This document shows, piece after piece, positions 16,518-24,900 of a DNA stretch of 64,000 bases; positions within the stretch are counted from its first letter, which is position 1; the number at the start of each line of letters is the position of its first letter. The stretch is from contig CALGIJ010000019.1 in assembly GCA_937915545.1 (NCBI GenBank), forward strand, positions 62,001 to 126,000. The letters run 5' to 3'. The notes under the pieces were generated by a model, which was given only the letters and a program-made list of their open reading frames with translations, was not told the origin of the DNA and did not search any database. A program made the position numbers and the translations under genes. The DNA comes from an uncultured Desulfobacterales bacterium. Its GTDB lineage: Bacteria; Desulfobacterota; Desulfobulbia; Desulfobulbales; Desulfocapsaceae.

Positions 16518-17257
16518 GTCGCCTCCTTGCGATAGGGAATAAAGGGAACGCCCTTGAGAAAGAGCTTCAGCGCCTGGTAATAGATGCCCCCGACGATGTA
16601 GGCGGTCATCACCGGCCTGGTGGCCAGCAGGGGCAACAGTGTTTTTCTTTCCAGGCTTCGCCTGGCAAGATTGAGGTTGGCCTCGAAGACCTCGCCGCGA
16701 CTGTCGCCGACGGCGATGGTCACCGCCAGTCGCTCCCCAGGTGTTTCAATTTGCCAGCGGTAGCTCTGCTGCAGGTGATTGAAGGGGGAGACCTGGAAGG
16801 CCTTGGCATGCTCCAGCTGACAGGAAGGCCCGGACAGCAGAAAGCCGTAGTGGTGGCGTTCGTTCCAGGGGATATTGGAGACCTCGGCGAGAAAGTGGCT
16901 GGGGTGGCCCTGGCTGTCGTAGCCGTAGTAGAAGTTCACCGGGCTGAAGTAGAGCCCGAGGGTGCTGAGGTTGAGCAGGCCGTACACTTCGCCTTCCACC
17001 CTGCTGCCGGTCATCTCGGCCATCCGCGAACGTACCGCCTCGGCCAGGGACTGCGCGGGGTGGCCGAGATAGTCCTCGCGGCGCATCACCAGCAGGGCTC
17101 GCTTGCCGCGGCCAATGGCAAACCAGGGGGAGAGATCTACCACCTCATGCAGGCGGTCGAGGTTGAAGAACCACATGAAGAAGTTGGCGCGAAAGCCATG
17201 GCTTCGTGGCTGGAAGCGCTGGTGCTTCACCTCGCCGACATAGAGGGCGGCATTCAT
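16514..17257 (-). CDS. DUF1365 family protein
   Basis: 247-residue cytoplasmic protein matching DUF1365: N-terminal ALYVGEVKHQRFQPRSHGFR, a central NPVNFYYGYD-type segment (here SPVNFYYGYDSQG), and a C-terminal half with IPWNERHHYGF. The family is nearly always found next to a CFA-like methyltransferase and a flavin amine oxidase-like protein; its reaction is not established. Here it lies between the chalcone-isomerase-like and methyltransferase genes with 4-base overlaps on both sides, so all are likely made from one message. Confidence 0.9.
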   Translation of the reverse strand: MNAALYVGEVKHQRFQPRSHGFRANFFMWFFNLDRLHEVVDLSPWFAIGRGKRALLVMRREDYLGHPAQSLAEAVRSRMAEMTGSRVEGEVYGLLNLSTLGLYFSPVNFYYGYDSQGHPSHFLAEVSNIPWNERHHYGFLLSGPSCQLEHAKAFQVSPFNHLQQSYRWQIETPGERLAVTIAVGDSRGEVFEANLNLARRSLERKTLLPLLATRPVMTAYIVGGIYYQALKLFLKGVPFIPYRKEAT

Positions 17258-17823
17258 CGTGCTACCTCGGGGTTCGCTGCGATAACAGTCGCCCGCTTCG
17301 CCTCGCCAACGAGACGGCGCTGCAGCCTTTCGTCGATGGACTCCTCTTCACCCAGCCAGATACCGAAATAGATCGCGGCGAACTCTGCCGAGGGAATGGC
17401 CGCCAACTCGGCGCCATTCTTGGCCAGGCGCGTCTTCTCATCGCCGGCGCTGTAGCAGAGGGTGTAGCTGTCACCAGCCTTGACGTCGCGGTAGCTGCGG
17501 TGCAGGGTGCTGATGCCGTCGGCAACCGCGGCCAGCGTTTTTTCATCATGCTGGCGGCTGAGCACGGTGTCCGCGGCGGCGACGAAGTCGGCGGCGTCCA
17601 CATCGACGGCGTAGGTCAGTTTCAGGCAGCGCGAGGCCGCGGGGTGGAGCACGGGCAGGTGCCGAGCGGCCGGGTCGACATAGAGGGTGGCATCGAAGAC
17701 CTTGATCATGCCCAGGTAACGCGTCTCGCCTCGGCCGACCGCCTCCATGGCCTCCACCGCGGCCAGGCCGCGACTGACAAAGACGATAAGCAGAAGTGCA
17801 ATTGCGGCTACAATCCTCGTCAT
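17254..17823 (-). CDS. Chalcone isomerase-like exported protein
   Basis: 189 residues starting at the ATG at 17823 with a good GGAGGAGA ribosome-binding site. The first 22 residues are a signal peptide (TRIVAAIALLLIVFVSRGLA), so the product is periplasmic or membrane-attached. The rest fits the bacterial chalcone_isomerase-like fold, which has no known chalcone activity in these genomes: TRYLGMIKVFDATLYVDP, LKLTYAVDVDAADFV, and a C-terminal YFGIWLGEEESIDERL. Such proteins recur in DUF1365/CFA clusters. It is the first gene of the four-gene coupled operon; its promoter must lie in the 377-bp region upstream. Confidence 0.82.
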   Translation of the reverse strand: MTRIVAAIALLLIVFVSRGLAAVEAMEAVGRGETRYLGMIKVFDATLYVDPAARHLPVLHPAASRCLKLTYAVDVDAADFVAAADTVLSRQHDEKTLAAVADGISTLHRSYRDVKAGDSYTLCYSAGDEKTRLAKNGAELAAIPSAEFAAIYFGIWLGEEESIDERLQRRLVGEAKRATVIAANPEVAR

Positions 17824-18140
17824 GGGCTTCTCCTCCAGCCTTGCGAGGGTTGGGCTCCGCGGCGCCATGCCGGAAATCCACCCTCCTTGTGGCAAAGGTA
17901 AGCAGCGCCAAAATCGTCGGCAATGGGAGGAGAATGGTGGTGTATCGTCAGTTTGATCTACATGTGACGAGTGTCCACCCACCACCTGCTCTTTCTCTCC
18001 TCCTCATGGGCTGGATGAACCACTGTGCTCCCCCTCTCCCTGGCGGTCATTCTGGCCTCGAATCTTTCTATTATGATCTGCTCGCGGTCAGGAGGTCAAG
18101 AGGCGTGGTGGCCGGCAGAGGCCATCTTTTTATCTATTCA
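17824..18140. other. Divergent intergenic region, lipid-modification operon / LysE exporter
   Basis: No gene supported. It must hold the minus-strand promoter of the chalcone-isomerase-like operon. I looked for an ECF (RpoE/ChrR-type TGATCC) box or a MerR/LitR palindrome in the minus direction and found none convincing. Confidence 0.4.
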
Positions 18141-18169
18141 TTGAAGTGGACTGGGCAATTCGCTATAGT
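18141..18169 (+). promoter_or_regulatory. Sigma-70-type promoter of the LysE-family gene
   Basis: TTGAAG (18141-18146), exactly 17 bases, then TATAGT (18164-18169). The predicted start is about 25 bases before the ATG at 18201, leaving room for the AAGGAG ribosome-binding site. Confidence 0.7.
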
Positions 18170-18200
18170 GAGACCCGTTCTCATCGCAAGGAGCCCCGCC

Positions 18201-18845
18201 ATGACTGTCGCCCTGAGCGCCATCTTCTTCACTTCTTTCCTCCTCGCCCTTTCCGGGGCGGTGATGCCGGGGCCGCTGCTGACCGTGACCATCAGCGAGA
18301 GCACCCGCCGCGGCTTTCTCGTCGGGCCGGCGATGATCTTCGGCCATGGCCTGCTCGAGCTGGCCCTGGTGGTCGCCCTGCTTGCCGGGCTGGCGCCGGT
18401 GCTGCAGCGCGACGATGTTTTCGTCGCCATCTCCCTGCTCGGCGGCTCGGTCTTGCTGTGGATGGCGGTGGGTATGCTACGCGGTGTGCCGGGCCTCACC
18501 CTCCAGGCAGCGGCCGATGCGGGCAGACGGGGCAATCTGGTGCTCACCGGCATCGCCTTGAGCGCCGCCAACCCCTACTGGCTGCTGTGGTGGGCCACCA
18601 TCGGTCTCGGCTATATCGCCCACGCGATGAAGTTCGGGGCCATCGGGGTGGTGACATTTTTCTGCGGTCATATCCTCGCCGACCTCCTCTGGTACAGCCT
18701 TGTCTCCGGTGGCATCGCCAAAGGCAAACGCTTCTTCGGCGATGTCTTCTACCGCCGGCTGATCGGCGGCTGCGCCGTTTTCCTGCTCTGCTTTTCCTGC
18801 TGGTTCCTCTATGGCGGCATGATGCGCCTTCTGCACCTTGCCTGA
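18201..18845 (+). CDS. LysE/RhtB family exporter
   Basis: 214-residue inner-membrane protein with about six hydrophobic segments, the size of LysE/RhtB amino-acid and metabolite exporters. The N-terminus (FFTSFLLALSGAVMPGPLLT) carries the family PGP motif after the first helix, and NPYWLLWWATIG in the middle matches the conserved NP-W region. The ATG is preceded by AAGGAG at 18188 and by a clear promoter. Substrate unknown. A 56-residue reading frame follows 10 bp later. Confidence 0.9.
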   Translation: MTVALSAIFFTSFLLALSGAVMPGPLLTVTISESTRRGFLVGPAMIFGHGLLELALVVALLAGLAPVLQRDDVFVAISLLGGSVLLWMAVGMLRGVPGLTLQAAADAGRRGNLVLTGIALSAANPYWLLWWATIGLGYIAHAMKFGAIGVVTFFCGHILADLLWYSLVSGGIAKGKRFFGDVFYRRLIGGCAVFLLCFSCWFLYGGMMRLLHLA

Positions 18846-18855
18846 GTCATCAGCC

Positions 18856-19026
18856 ATGGAAACATTCGACAGGCAGGGGCAGGGGCCGACCTGCAGCGAC
18901 TACCGCGAGGAGATGATGCTCCTCGCCCTGCGCCGCCGCCTGCAGGAGGAGAAACTCGATGAAGGGACGCGGAGCAGACTGCTGGCGGAGATCATTGAAC
19001 TCGAACGCCACCTTGGCATGAGCTGA
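18856..19026 (+). CDS. Small hypothetical protein, 56 aa
   Basis: Unrecognised. A short, charged, helical protein: EEMMLLALRRRLQEEKLDEG, then SRLLAEIIELERHLGMS. The amphipathic helices suggest dimerisation. It follows the LysE-family gene by 10 bp with only a weak ribosome-binding site. Coding status is plausible, because the composition is protein-like and no other gene lies here, but not certain. Confidence 0.5.
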   Translation: METFDRQGQGPTCSDYREEMMLLALRRRLQEEKLDEGTRSRLLAEIIELERHLGMS

Positions 19027-19044
19027 GGAGTCCTTTCCCTGCTG

Positions 19045-19090
19045 TAAAATAAAACGCGCCGTCATGCCCGTTGCGGGCATGACGGCGCGT
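19045..19090 (-). terminator. Rho-independent terminator of the Bax-inhibitor-like gene
   Basis: A perfect 17-bp stem (19054-19070 with 19074-19090) around a 3-base loop. On the minus strand it is followed by TTTTATTTTA. It lies 28 bp after the stop codon of the minus-strand gene and also separates it from the plus-strand small gene. Confidence 0.93.
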
Positions 19091-19118
19091 CGTCGTTGTA
19101 GTGTTTTCCGTCCGGGGC

Positions 19119-19826
19119 TTAGTCGCGGCTTCCGCCGAAGAAGCGCAGCAGCATTAAAAAGAGGTTGATGAAGTCGAGGTAGAGAGTCAGGGCACCCATG
19201 ATGCTGCCCTTACGCACCGCTTCGTCGCCCTGGGCCATGATGCCTTCCTCGCCAATACGCTTGATTCTCTGCACGTCATAGGCGGTGAGGCCGGTGAAGA
19301 TGAGCACCCCCAGGAAGGAAATCGCCCAGTGCACGCTCGAGCTCTGCAGGAAGATATTGACCACCGAGGCGATGATGATCCCCACCAGGCCCATGAAGAG
19401 GAAGGAGCCGAAGGCGGAGAGATCGCGCTTGGTGACCAGGCCGTAGATTCCCATGGCGGCGAACATGCCGGCGGCGATGAAGAAGGTGGCGGCGATGGAG
19501 GCGCCGGTATAGGCGAGGAAGATCACCGACAGGGTGAGCCCGTTCATCACCGAGTAGCCGATGAACAGGCCTGTGGCGGTGGCGGCTCGGAGCTTCTCCA
19601 CCCTCGCTGAGAGATAGAAGACCAGGCCGATTTCGGCGAGGATCAGGACGATGAACAGGGGGGTGCCGATGATCGCCGCCGCCAGGCCGGTGTTGGCGGT
19701 GACGAAGGCGACGATGCCGGTCAGGGCCAGGCCCAGGGTCATGAGGTTGAAGACTTTGGCGAGAAAGATGGTCGAGGCTTGCTGCTGTGCCTGACTGGTG
19801 GCAATTGAGGTGGCGCTCTGGTACAT
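19119..19826 (-). CDS. Bax inhibitor-1/YccA family membrane protein
   Basis: 235 residues, seven hydrophobic segments, start ATG at 19826 after AAGGAG. The UPF0005/BI-1 features are the N-terminal STIFLAKVFNLMTLGLALTG, the GYSVMNGLTLS segment, and the C-terminal TAYDVQRIKRIG followed by a last helix (GALTLYLDFINLFLMLLRFFG). Bacterial relatives are pH-sensitive calcium leak channels (BsYetJ) or interact with FtsH (YccA); either role is possible here. A strong terminator follows. The arylamine N-acetyltransferase gene is 124 bp upstream on the same strand. Confidence 0.94.
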   Translation of the reverse strand: MYQSATSIATSQAQQQASTIFLAKVFNLMTLGLALTGIVAFVTANTGLAAAIIGTPLFIVLILAEIGLVFYLSARVEKLRAATATGLFIGYSVMNGLTLSVIFLAYTGASIAATFFIAAGMFAAMGIYGLVTKRDLSAFGSFLFMGLVGIIIASVVNIFLQSSSVHWAISFLGVLIFTGLTAYDVQRIKRIGEEGIMAQGDEAVRKGSIMGALTLYLDFINLFLMLLRFFGGSRD

Positions 19827-19950
19827 GGCGTGCTCCTTGTGGGCTAATGATGGGGTAAGTGTTCGAATTTCCCTGTTTGCCAAGAGAATACTCATTTTTG
19901 CCGCCGCTGACAAGGTCGTTTGACCATGGCCGGTGCCGGGTCGACCGCCT

Positions 19951-20781
19951 TTACGGCCTCCTGACTGTGGCGGCCATGGCCGGCAGGCGGTGGCCGTCCT
20001 CGCCCAGGTCGATGGCAAAGAAGCGGTGCAGGGTTGCAAGGTAGTCCTCACCCTCGGCGACCTCGACGAGTTGTTCGCCTTCCCCGGTAATGTGCCGCAA
20101 GGCTGTGTCGAGCAGGGTGATCTTGCCATGCGCTGTGGCGACGGCGGCGACGCGATGAGTGGTAAAGAACGAGGCGGGGTGAGTGGAGGTGTAGTGGTTG
20201 GCGTAAGCGATATCCCCCTCGCAGACATGGCATAAATCGAAGCAGTAGAGGTCGCTCCAGGCCTCCGCCTTCTCCTGTTGCAGCATGATGCCGTAGGGTG
20301 GGGCGGCGGTGAGACGAAAGCGCTCATGGGTTCCGTCGAGCGGGCGGTGCAGGGTCAGCGGCATCGGTCCGGGAAGGTGGGGCCCGCCGAAGCCGACATC
20401 AAGCAGCCAGCGCCTGCCGCCGAGGGTGACCAGGGAAACCTGGTGCCCCCGGCCGAGGAGAAGACCGTCGCGGCATACCCGGGCGAGCAACGGCCGGGCG
20501 GCAAAACCGAAAGCGTGCAGGGCATGGAGGAACAGGCCGTTGAGTTCAAAGCAGTAGCCACCACGGCGGCGGTGTACGAGCTTGGCGAAGATCGCTTCCT
20601 TGTCGAGGCAGATGGGGCGGCCGAGGAGGACATCGAAATTCTCGAAGGGGATGGCCCTCAGTTGGGCGTGGAAGAGAGTCTGCAGTCCAGCGAAGTCCGG
20701 ACGGGGCGGGTTCTTCAGGCCAAGGCGTCGCAGGTAGGCCCGGGCATCGAAAGAGGCGGCAGGTGCGGGGCTGTCGTTCAT
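19951..20781 (-). CDS. Arylamine N-acetyltransferase
   Basis: 276 residues. Transfers acetyl (or another acyl group) from CoA to arylamines or hydrazines through a Cys-His-Asp triad. The nucleophile is Cys77 in RRGGYCFELN; the His is in GRGHQVSL and the Asp in LLDVGFGGP. AIPFENFDVLLG near residue 45 is also diagnostic. The start ATG at 20781 is chosen because upstream in-frame codons give a non-conserved extension. In bacteria these enzymes serve detoxification or secondary metabolism; no pathway partner is visible here. Confidence 0.95.
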   Translation of the reverse strand: MNDSPAPAASFDARAYLRRLGLKNPPRPDFAGLQTLFHAQLRAIPFENFDVLLGRPICLDKEAIFAKLVHRRRGGYCFELNGLFLHALHAFGFAARPLLARVCRDGLLLGRGHQVSLVTLGGRRWLLDVGFGGPHLPGPMPLTLHRPLDGTHERFRLTAAPPYGIMLQQEKAEAWSDLYCFDLCHVCEGDIAYANHYTSTHPASFFTTHRVAAVATAHGKITLLDTALRHITGEGEQLVEVAEGEDYLATLHRFFAIDLGEDGHRLPAMAATVRRP

Positions 20782-21168
20782 GGTTATGTCCTTGTCGTTC
20801 GCCCCAGGTGGAGCGCATGCCGAAGTCAATTCTCCCCGGCGGGCCGGCTGTGGCGGCCACCATTGTCAATGGAATCAGCCAGCGGCGGTTTGTAAGCAGT
20901 GGCGAGGTTTCGCCGGGTACTCGGGCGAGAATAGACCACGGCGGCATTTTCGGCAAGGCAGCTGCCATCCCTTGTTGTCGGCAGAGCTTGCCACCGCCTG
21001 GCTTCGTCCCATTGGCCACCGCTCTATTGTGCCACCGCCAACCCCTCGGCAGTCATCACCAGGCCTGCGGGGGAATTGTTCTTGCAGGGTGAATAAAAAA
21101 TGGGCATAGCTGACAGAAGCGGGGAAAGCACGACAAAGCGAGAGGGTACGAGACAGGGAGGGGGAGAT
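20782..21168. other. Divergent intergenic region, NAT / acetyl-CoA hydrolase-like
   Basis: 387 bp without a supported gene. It must hold both promoters; I see no clear -35/-10 pair and no palindrome. A run TGAATAAAAAATGG lies at about 21088-21102, and the strong ribosome-binding site GGGAGGGGGAG precedes the ATG at 21169. An earlier ATG at 21100 is in frame but has no Shine-Dalgarno. Confidence 0.4.
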
Positions 21169-23058
21169 ATGGCAGCAAGGCACGGATCGAAGGGCAGGGA
21201 GGTCACCGCCGCGGAGGCCATCGCCACCATCAAGAACGGCAGCCGCATCTTCATCGGTTCCGGCTGCGGCGAGCCGCAGCATCTCATCCATACCCTGGCG
21301 GAGAACGACAGGCTCAACGACATCATGATTTTTCAGATGCTCGCTCATACCCTCGCCGAGTATCTCGACGACGAGGACTTCCTGCAGCGTTTTTCGGTCA
21401 AGCTGTTTTTCGTTTCCATCAAGATGCAGCAGGCCGCCTACGAGGGGCGGGTCGACTATATCCCCACCTACCTCTCGCAGCTGCCGCAGCTCTTCCGCGA
21501 CAAGCAGATCGTCCTCGACACCGTGCTCATTCAGATCAGCCCTCCCGACCGTTTCGGCATTGCCAGCCTCGGCGTCTCGGTAGACGTCACCCTGGAAGCG
21601 GTGAAGAGCGCCAGGACGGTGATCGCCCAGATCAACCCGCGCATGCCGCGCACCCATGGCGATGGCTTCCTTCATGTCGACGACATCGACTATCTCGTCC
21701 CCTTCGAGGAAGAGCTCATCTGCATGGACCGCGATGCCGTCGACGAGAACACCGCCAGCCGCATCGCCCAGTACGTCAAGGAGCTGGTGGACGACGGCAG
21801 CACCCTGCAGGTCGGCTACGGGCACATGCCCTACGCCCTGCTCAAATACTTCGGCGACAAGAACGACCTCGGCATCCACACCCACATGATTGCCGACGAC
21901 TTCATCCCGCTTATCGAGGCCGGGGTGATCAACAACAAACGCAAGAACTTCATGACCGACCGGGCGGTGGCCACCTTCTGCATGGGGACACGCAAGGTTT
22001 TCGACTACATCGACAACAACATCGCCTTCTACTTCGGCACCGCCGACTGGGTCAACACGCCGAGCATCATCGGCCGCAACGACAACTTCATCTCCATCAG
22101 CTCCGCCCTCGAGGTCGACCTCACCGGCCAGGTGTGCTCCGACTCGGTGGGGCGGCAGTTTTTTTCCGGCACCGGCGACCAGGCCAACTTCATCCGCGGC
22201 GCCACCCTCTCCAAGGGCGGCATCTCCATCATCGCCCTGCCCTCCACCGCCTCCGGCGGCAAGGTATCGCGCATCGTGCCGACCTTTTCCTCCGGGGCCG
22301 GGGTGGCGACCCTGCGCGCCGACGTCAACTTCGTCGTCACCGAATTCGGCATCGCCCAGCTCAAGGGCAAGAGCGTCAGCCAGCGGGTCATCGAGCTTTG
22401 CCAGATCGCCCACCCCGATTTCCGTGCCGGGCTGGTCGAGGAGGCCAAGCGCAGCCATTACATCTTCCAGGACCAGCTGCCGCCGCCGGCTATCGACCTG
22501 CTCTTCATAGAGCAGTACAAGAGCAGCACCACCCTGAAAAACGGCAAGACCATGTCGGTGCGGCCGCTCTTGCCCTCGGACGAGATCGCCTACCGCAACT
22601 TTTTCTACTCGCTCAAGGAAAAGACCATCTTCCTGCGCTTCTTCCACTCGGTGACCATCTTCTCGCGCAAGATGGCCCAGGAGCACTGGGCGAAGATCGA
22701 CTACCGGCAGAATATCTCGCTCATCGGCACGGTGAAGTTCCGCGGCAACAAGGAGATCGTCGGCATCGGCACCTACGCCAGGCTTGACGACTCCTGGGCC
22801 GAGGTGGCCTTCGTGGTGCGCGACGATTTTCAGGGCCAGGGCATTGCCGCCTACCTGCTGCAGGAGTTGGAGAAGGTGGCGCGGATCAATGGCTTTTCCG
22901 GATTCCTCGCCACCATCCTCCCGGAAAATTCGCCGATGATCAATCTGTGCAGGAAGTTTTATCCGAATTGCAGTATCAAGAGGAGCTCCGACGAGGTGGA
23001 TATCCGCATGACTTTTTCAGCGGCGGCGGCGCCGTCGCCAACGACAGCAGGGGAATGA
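21169..23058 (+). CDS. Acetyl-CoA hydrolase/transferase fused to a GNAT acetyltransferase domain
   Basis: 629 residues. Residues about 10-430 form a class I CoA-transferase/acetyl-CoA hydrolase fold, with N-terminal GSRIFIGSGCGEPQHLI, a GYGHMPYALL segment and the C-terminal block VNFVVTEFGIAQLKGKSVSQRV that carries the conserved catalytic-region Glu. Residues about 450-610 form a GNAT domain with the acetyl-CoA loop VVRDDFQGQGIAAYLL. Known relatives are annotated as such bifunctional proteins; the joint function is not established. Possible roles are acetyl-CoA/acetate exchange coupled to protein acetylation (inference). The stop overlaps the start of the PanE-like gene. Confidence 0.92.
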   Translation: MAARHGSKGREVTAAEAIATIKNGSRIFIGSGCGEPQHLIHTLAENDRLNDIMIFQMLAHTLAEYLDDEDFLQRFSVKLFFVSIKMQQAAYEGRVDYIPTYLSQLPQLFRDKQIVLDTVLIQISPPDRFGIASLGVSVDVTLEAVKSARTVIAQINPRMPRTHGDGFLHVDDIDYLVPFEEELICMDRDAVDENTASRIAQYVKELVDDGSTLQVGYGHMPYALLKYFGDKNDLGIHTHMIADDFIPLIEAGVINNKRKNFMTDRAVATFCMGTRKVFDYIDNNIAFYFGTADWVNTPSIIGRNDNFISISSALEVDLTGQVCSDSVGRQFFSGTGDQANFIRGATLSKGGISIIALPSTASGGKVSRIVPTFSSGAGVATLRADVNFVVTEFGIAQLKGKSVSQRVIELCQIAHPDFRAGLVEEAKRSHYIFQDQLPPPAIDLLFIEQYKSSTTLKNGKTMSVRPLLPSDEIAYRNFFYSLKEKTIFLRFFHSVTIFSRKMAQEHWAKIDYRQNISLIGTVKFRGNKEIVGIGTYARLDDSWAEVAFVVRDDFQGQGIAAYLLQELEKVARINGFSGFLATILPENSPMINLCRKFYPNCSIKRSSDEVDIRMTFSAAAAPSPTTAGE

Positions 23059-23990
23059 TGAACGGACAGAGAGTGGAGAGTGTGGCCATTGTCGGCGCCG
23101 GGGCCATGGGGGCGGCCTATGCCTCGATGTTTGCCGTCGCCGAGGGGTTTTCCCCCTTTTTTCTCGCCTCCGGCGAGCGCTACCAGCGGCTCAGTGAAGA
23201 GCAGCTGATCGTCAACGGCAAGAGCTATGCGGTGCCGGTGCGGCGTCCGCAGGAGGTGACCGGCCCGGCCGATCTGGTGCTGGTGGCGCTCAAGCACCAT
23301 CACCTCGAGGCGGCGCTTGCCGAGATCGCACCCCTGGTTGGCCAGGGGACCATCGTCGTCTCGGTGATGAACGGCCTGCGCAGCGAGCGCATCCTTGCCC
23401 CGCTCTGTGGCGAGGCCTGTCTGGTCGACGCCATCGCAGTGGGCATCGATGCGGTGCGCGAGGGGGGCGCCTTCTCCTATGCCCGGCCGGGGCGCATCAT
23501 CTTCGGTCCCAGGGCACAGGGGGCCGATGCGGACTGCTTGCAGCGCCTGGCGGAGGCCCTCGGCAGGGCGGCCATTCCCTGTGAGTCGGCCGCCGATATC
23601 CGTCGCGTGATGTGGTGGAAGTTTATGATCAACGTCGGCGTCAACCAGGCTTCGGCGGTGCTGCGCGCCCCGTACGGGGTCTTTCAGACACGGGAAAACG
23701 CCCTGGCGCTGATGAAGATGCTCATGGGTGAGGTCATTCTTCTTGCCGCCCGGGAAGGCGTCGATCTTGGCCCCCGCGACCTCGAGGAGTGGCTGGCGGT
23801 ACTGGCCACCTTGAGCCCCGAGGGCAAGACCTCGATGCTTCAGGATGTCGAGGCCGGGCGTAAGACCGAGGTGGAGGTCTTCGCCGGCGATGTGGTGGCC
23901 ATGGGCGAGAGGCATGGGCTCGCCACCCCGGTTAACGAGGCGGTTTTCCACATCATCAAGACGGTGGAGGCGGGCTACCTGCCTGCCTGA
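23055..23990 (+). CDS. Ketopantoate reductase family protein (2-dehydropantoate 2-reductase)
   Basis: 311 residues. NADPH-dependent reduction of ketopantoate to pantoate, or a related 2-keto acid, in CoA synthesis. The Rossmann motif VAIVGAGAMGAAYASMF is at residues 9-25; NGLRSERIL lies in the middle; MWWKFMINVGVNQ near residue 190 carries the conserved Lys and Asn. The first ATG overlaps the preceding stop (ATGATG at 23055), so it is coupled to the acetyl-CoA hydrolase-GNAT gene. Fusion-level coupling with a CoA-ester enzyme leaves open that this is a paralogue with another keto acid substrate. The last 16 bases overlap the convergent amidotransferase gene. Confidence 0.9.
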   Translation: MMNGQRVESVAIVGAGAMGAAYASMFAVAEGFSPFFLASGERYQRLSEEQLIVNGKSYAVPVRRPQEVTGPADLVLVALKHHHLEAALAEIAPLVGQGTIVVSVMNGLRSERILAPLCGEACLVDAIAVGIDAVREGGAFSYARPGRIIFGPRAQGADADCLQRLAEALGRAAIPCESAADIRRVMWWKFMINVGVNQASAVLRAPYGVFQTRENALALMKMLMGEVILLAAREGVDLGPRDLEEWLAVLATLSPEGKTSMLQDVEAGRKTEVEVFAGDVVAMGERHGLATPVNEAVFHIIKTVEAGYLPA

Positions 23991-24733
23991 GCGAGTTCAA
24001 CGAAGCAGTGAAAGATCCTGCGCTGCACAAGGTGGCGCTCGGTCATCATCTCGGGGTGCCACTGCACGCCGAAGACGTTGCTGGCGCTTTTATGCTGGAA
24101 GCCTTCCACCAGGCCGTCGACGCTGCGTGCCGCCGCGATGAGGTCGCTGGCGAGGCGGTCGATGCCCTGGTGGTGGAGGCTGTTGACCGCGATGCGCTCT
24201 TCGTCATAGCAGCGGCGCAGCAGGGTGCCTTCGAGGAGATCGACCTCGTGCACCAAGGCCTCGCGGCCGAGGTGGGCGCTCTGGTGGGGGACTTCGCGGC
24301 CGAAGTAGGTCGCCAGGTCCTGGTAGAGGCTGCCGCCGAAATAGACATTGAGCAGCTGGAAGCCGCGGCAGATGCCGAAGACCGGGATGCCCTTGGCCAG
24401 CGCGGCGGAAAGCAGCGCCCACTCGAAGCGGTCGCGGCGTTCGATGACCGGGCCGAGGCCGGGCTGCGGCATCTGCTGGAAGAGGTTAGGGGCGAGGTCC
24501 TCACCCCCGGCGAGCAGCAGGCCATCGAGGTGCTGCACCAGGCCAGCCGCCGCGCCGGGGCTGTCGAGCACCGGCAGTGCTACCGGAAGACCTCCGGCCT
24601 GGTCGATGCTGCGCGAGTAATCGAGGTTGGACATCACCATATCCTGGCCGGCGGTGCCGCGCACCCTGCGCTCGGTGAGCTCACGGTCGGTGACGAAATA
24701 GGTGGTGATGCCGATGAGTGGTTTCATAGCCAT
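23975..24733 (-). CDS. Class I glutamine amidotransferase-like hydrolase (peptidase C26, PuuD-like)
   Basis: About 252 residues. The triad region is clear: nucleophile Cys in FGICRGFQLLNVYFGGSLYQD, and His/Glu in FGVQWHPEMM. The N-terminus MKPLIGITTYF and the LDGLLLAGGEDL segment match gamma-glutamyl-GABA hydrolases (PuuD, PuuD-like), which release glutamate from gamma-glutamylated amines. No other puu genes are present, so the substrate is unknown. Start candidates are the ATG at 24733 and the ATG at 24727; neither has a good ribosome-binding site. Confidence 0.9.
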   Translation of the reverse strand: MAMKPLIGITTYFVTDRELTERRVRGTAGQDMVMSNLDYSRSIDQAGGLPVALPVLDSPGAAAGLVQHLDGLLLAGGEDLAPNLFQQMPQPGLGPVIERRDRFEWALLSAALAKGIPVFGICRGFQLLNVYFGGSLYQDLATYFGREVPHQSAHLGREALVHEVDLLEGTLLRRCYDEERIAVNSLHHQGIDRLASDLIAAARSVDGLVEGFQHKSASNVFGVQWHPEMMTERHLVQRRIFHCFVELAQAGR

Positions 24734-24900
24734 GGATGGAGACGGACGGTGGTGGTCGAAGATGAAGGGTTTTCGGGCGGGGCAGGATATGCCTGCACTG
24801 CCCGTTATGCTGGCTGCGTGAAGCGACCGGGGCGGTTGTATCATACCGTCGCTATGGAATGCAACATTTCTTCCCGGGGGGCGTTTCTCCCCTACGGCAT

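Noticed and set aside
17824..18140. ECF/RpoE-type promoter for the lipid-modification operon
   Set aside because: A TGATCT occurs near 17954 but in the wrong direction and without a matching -10 box.
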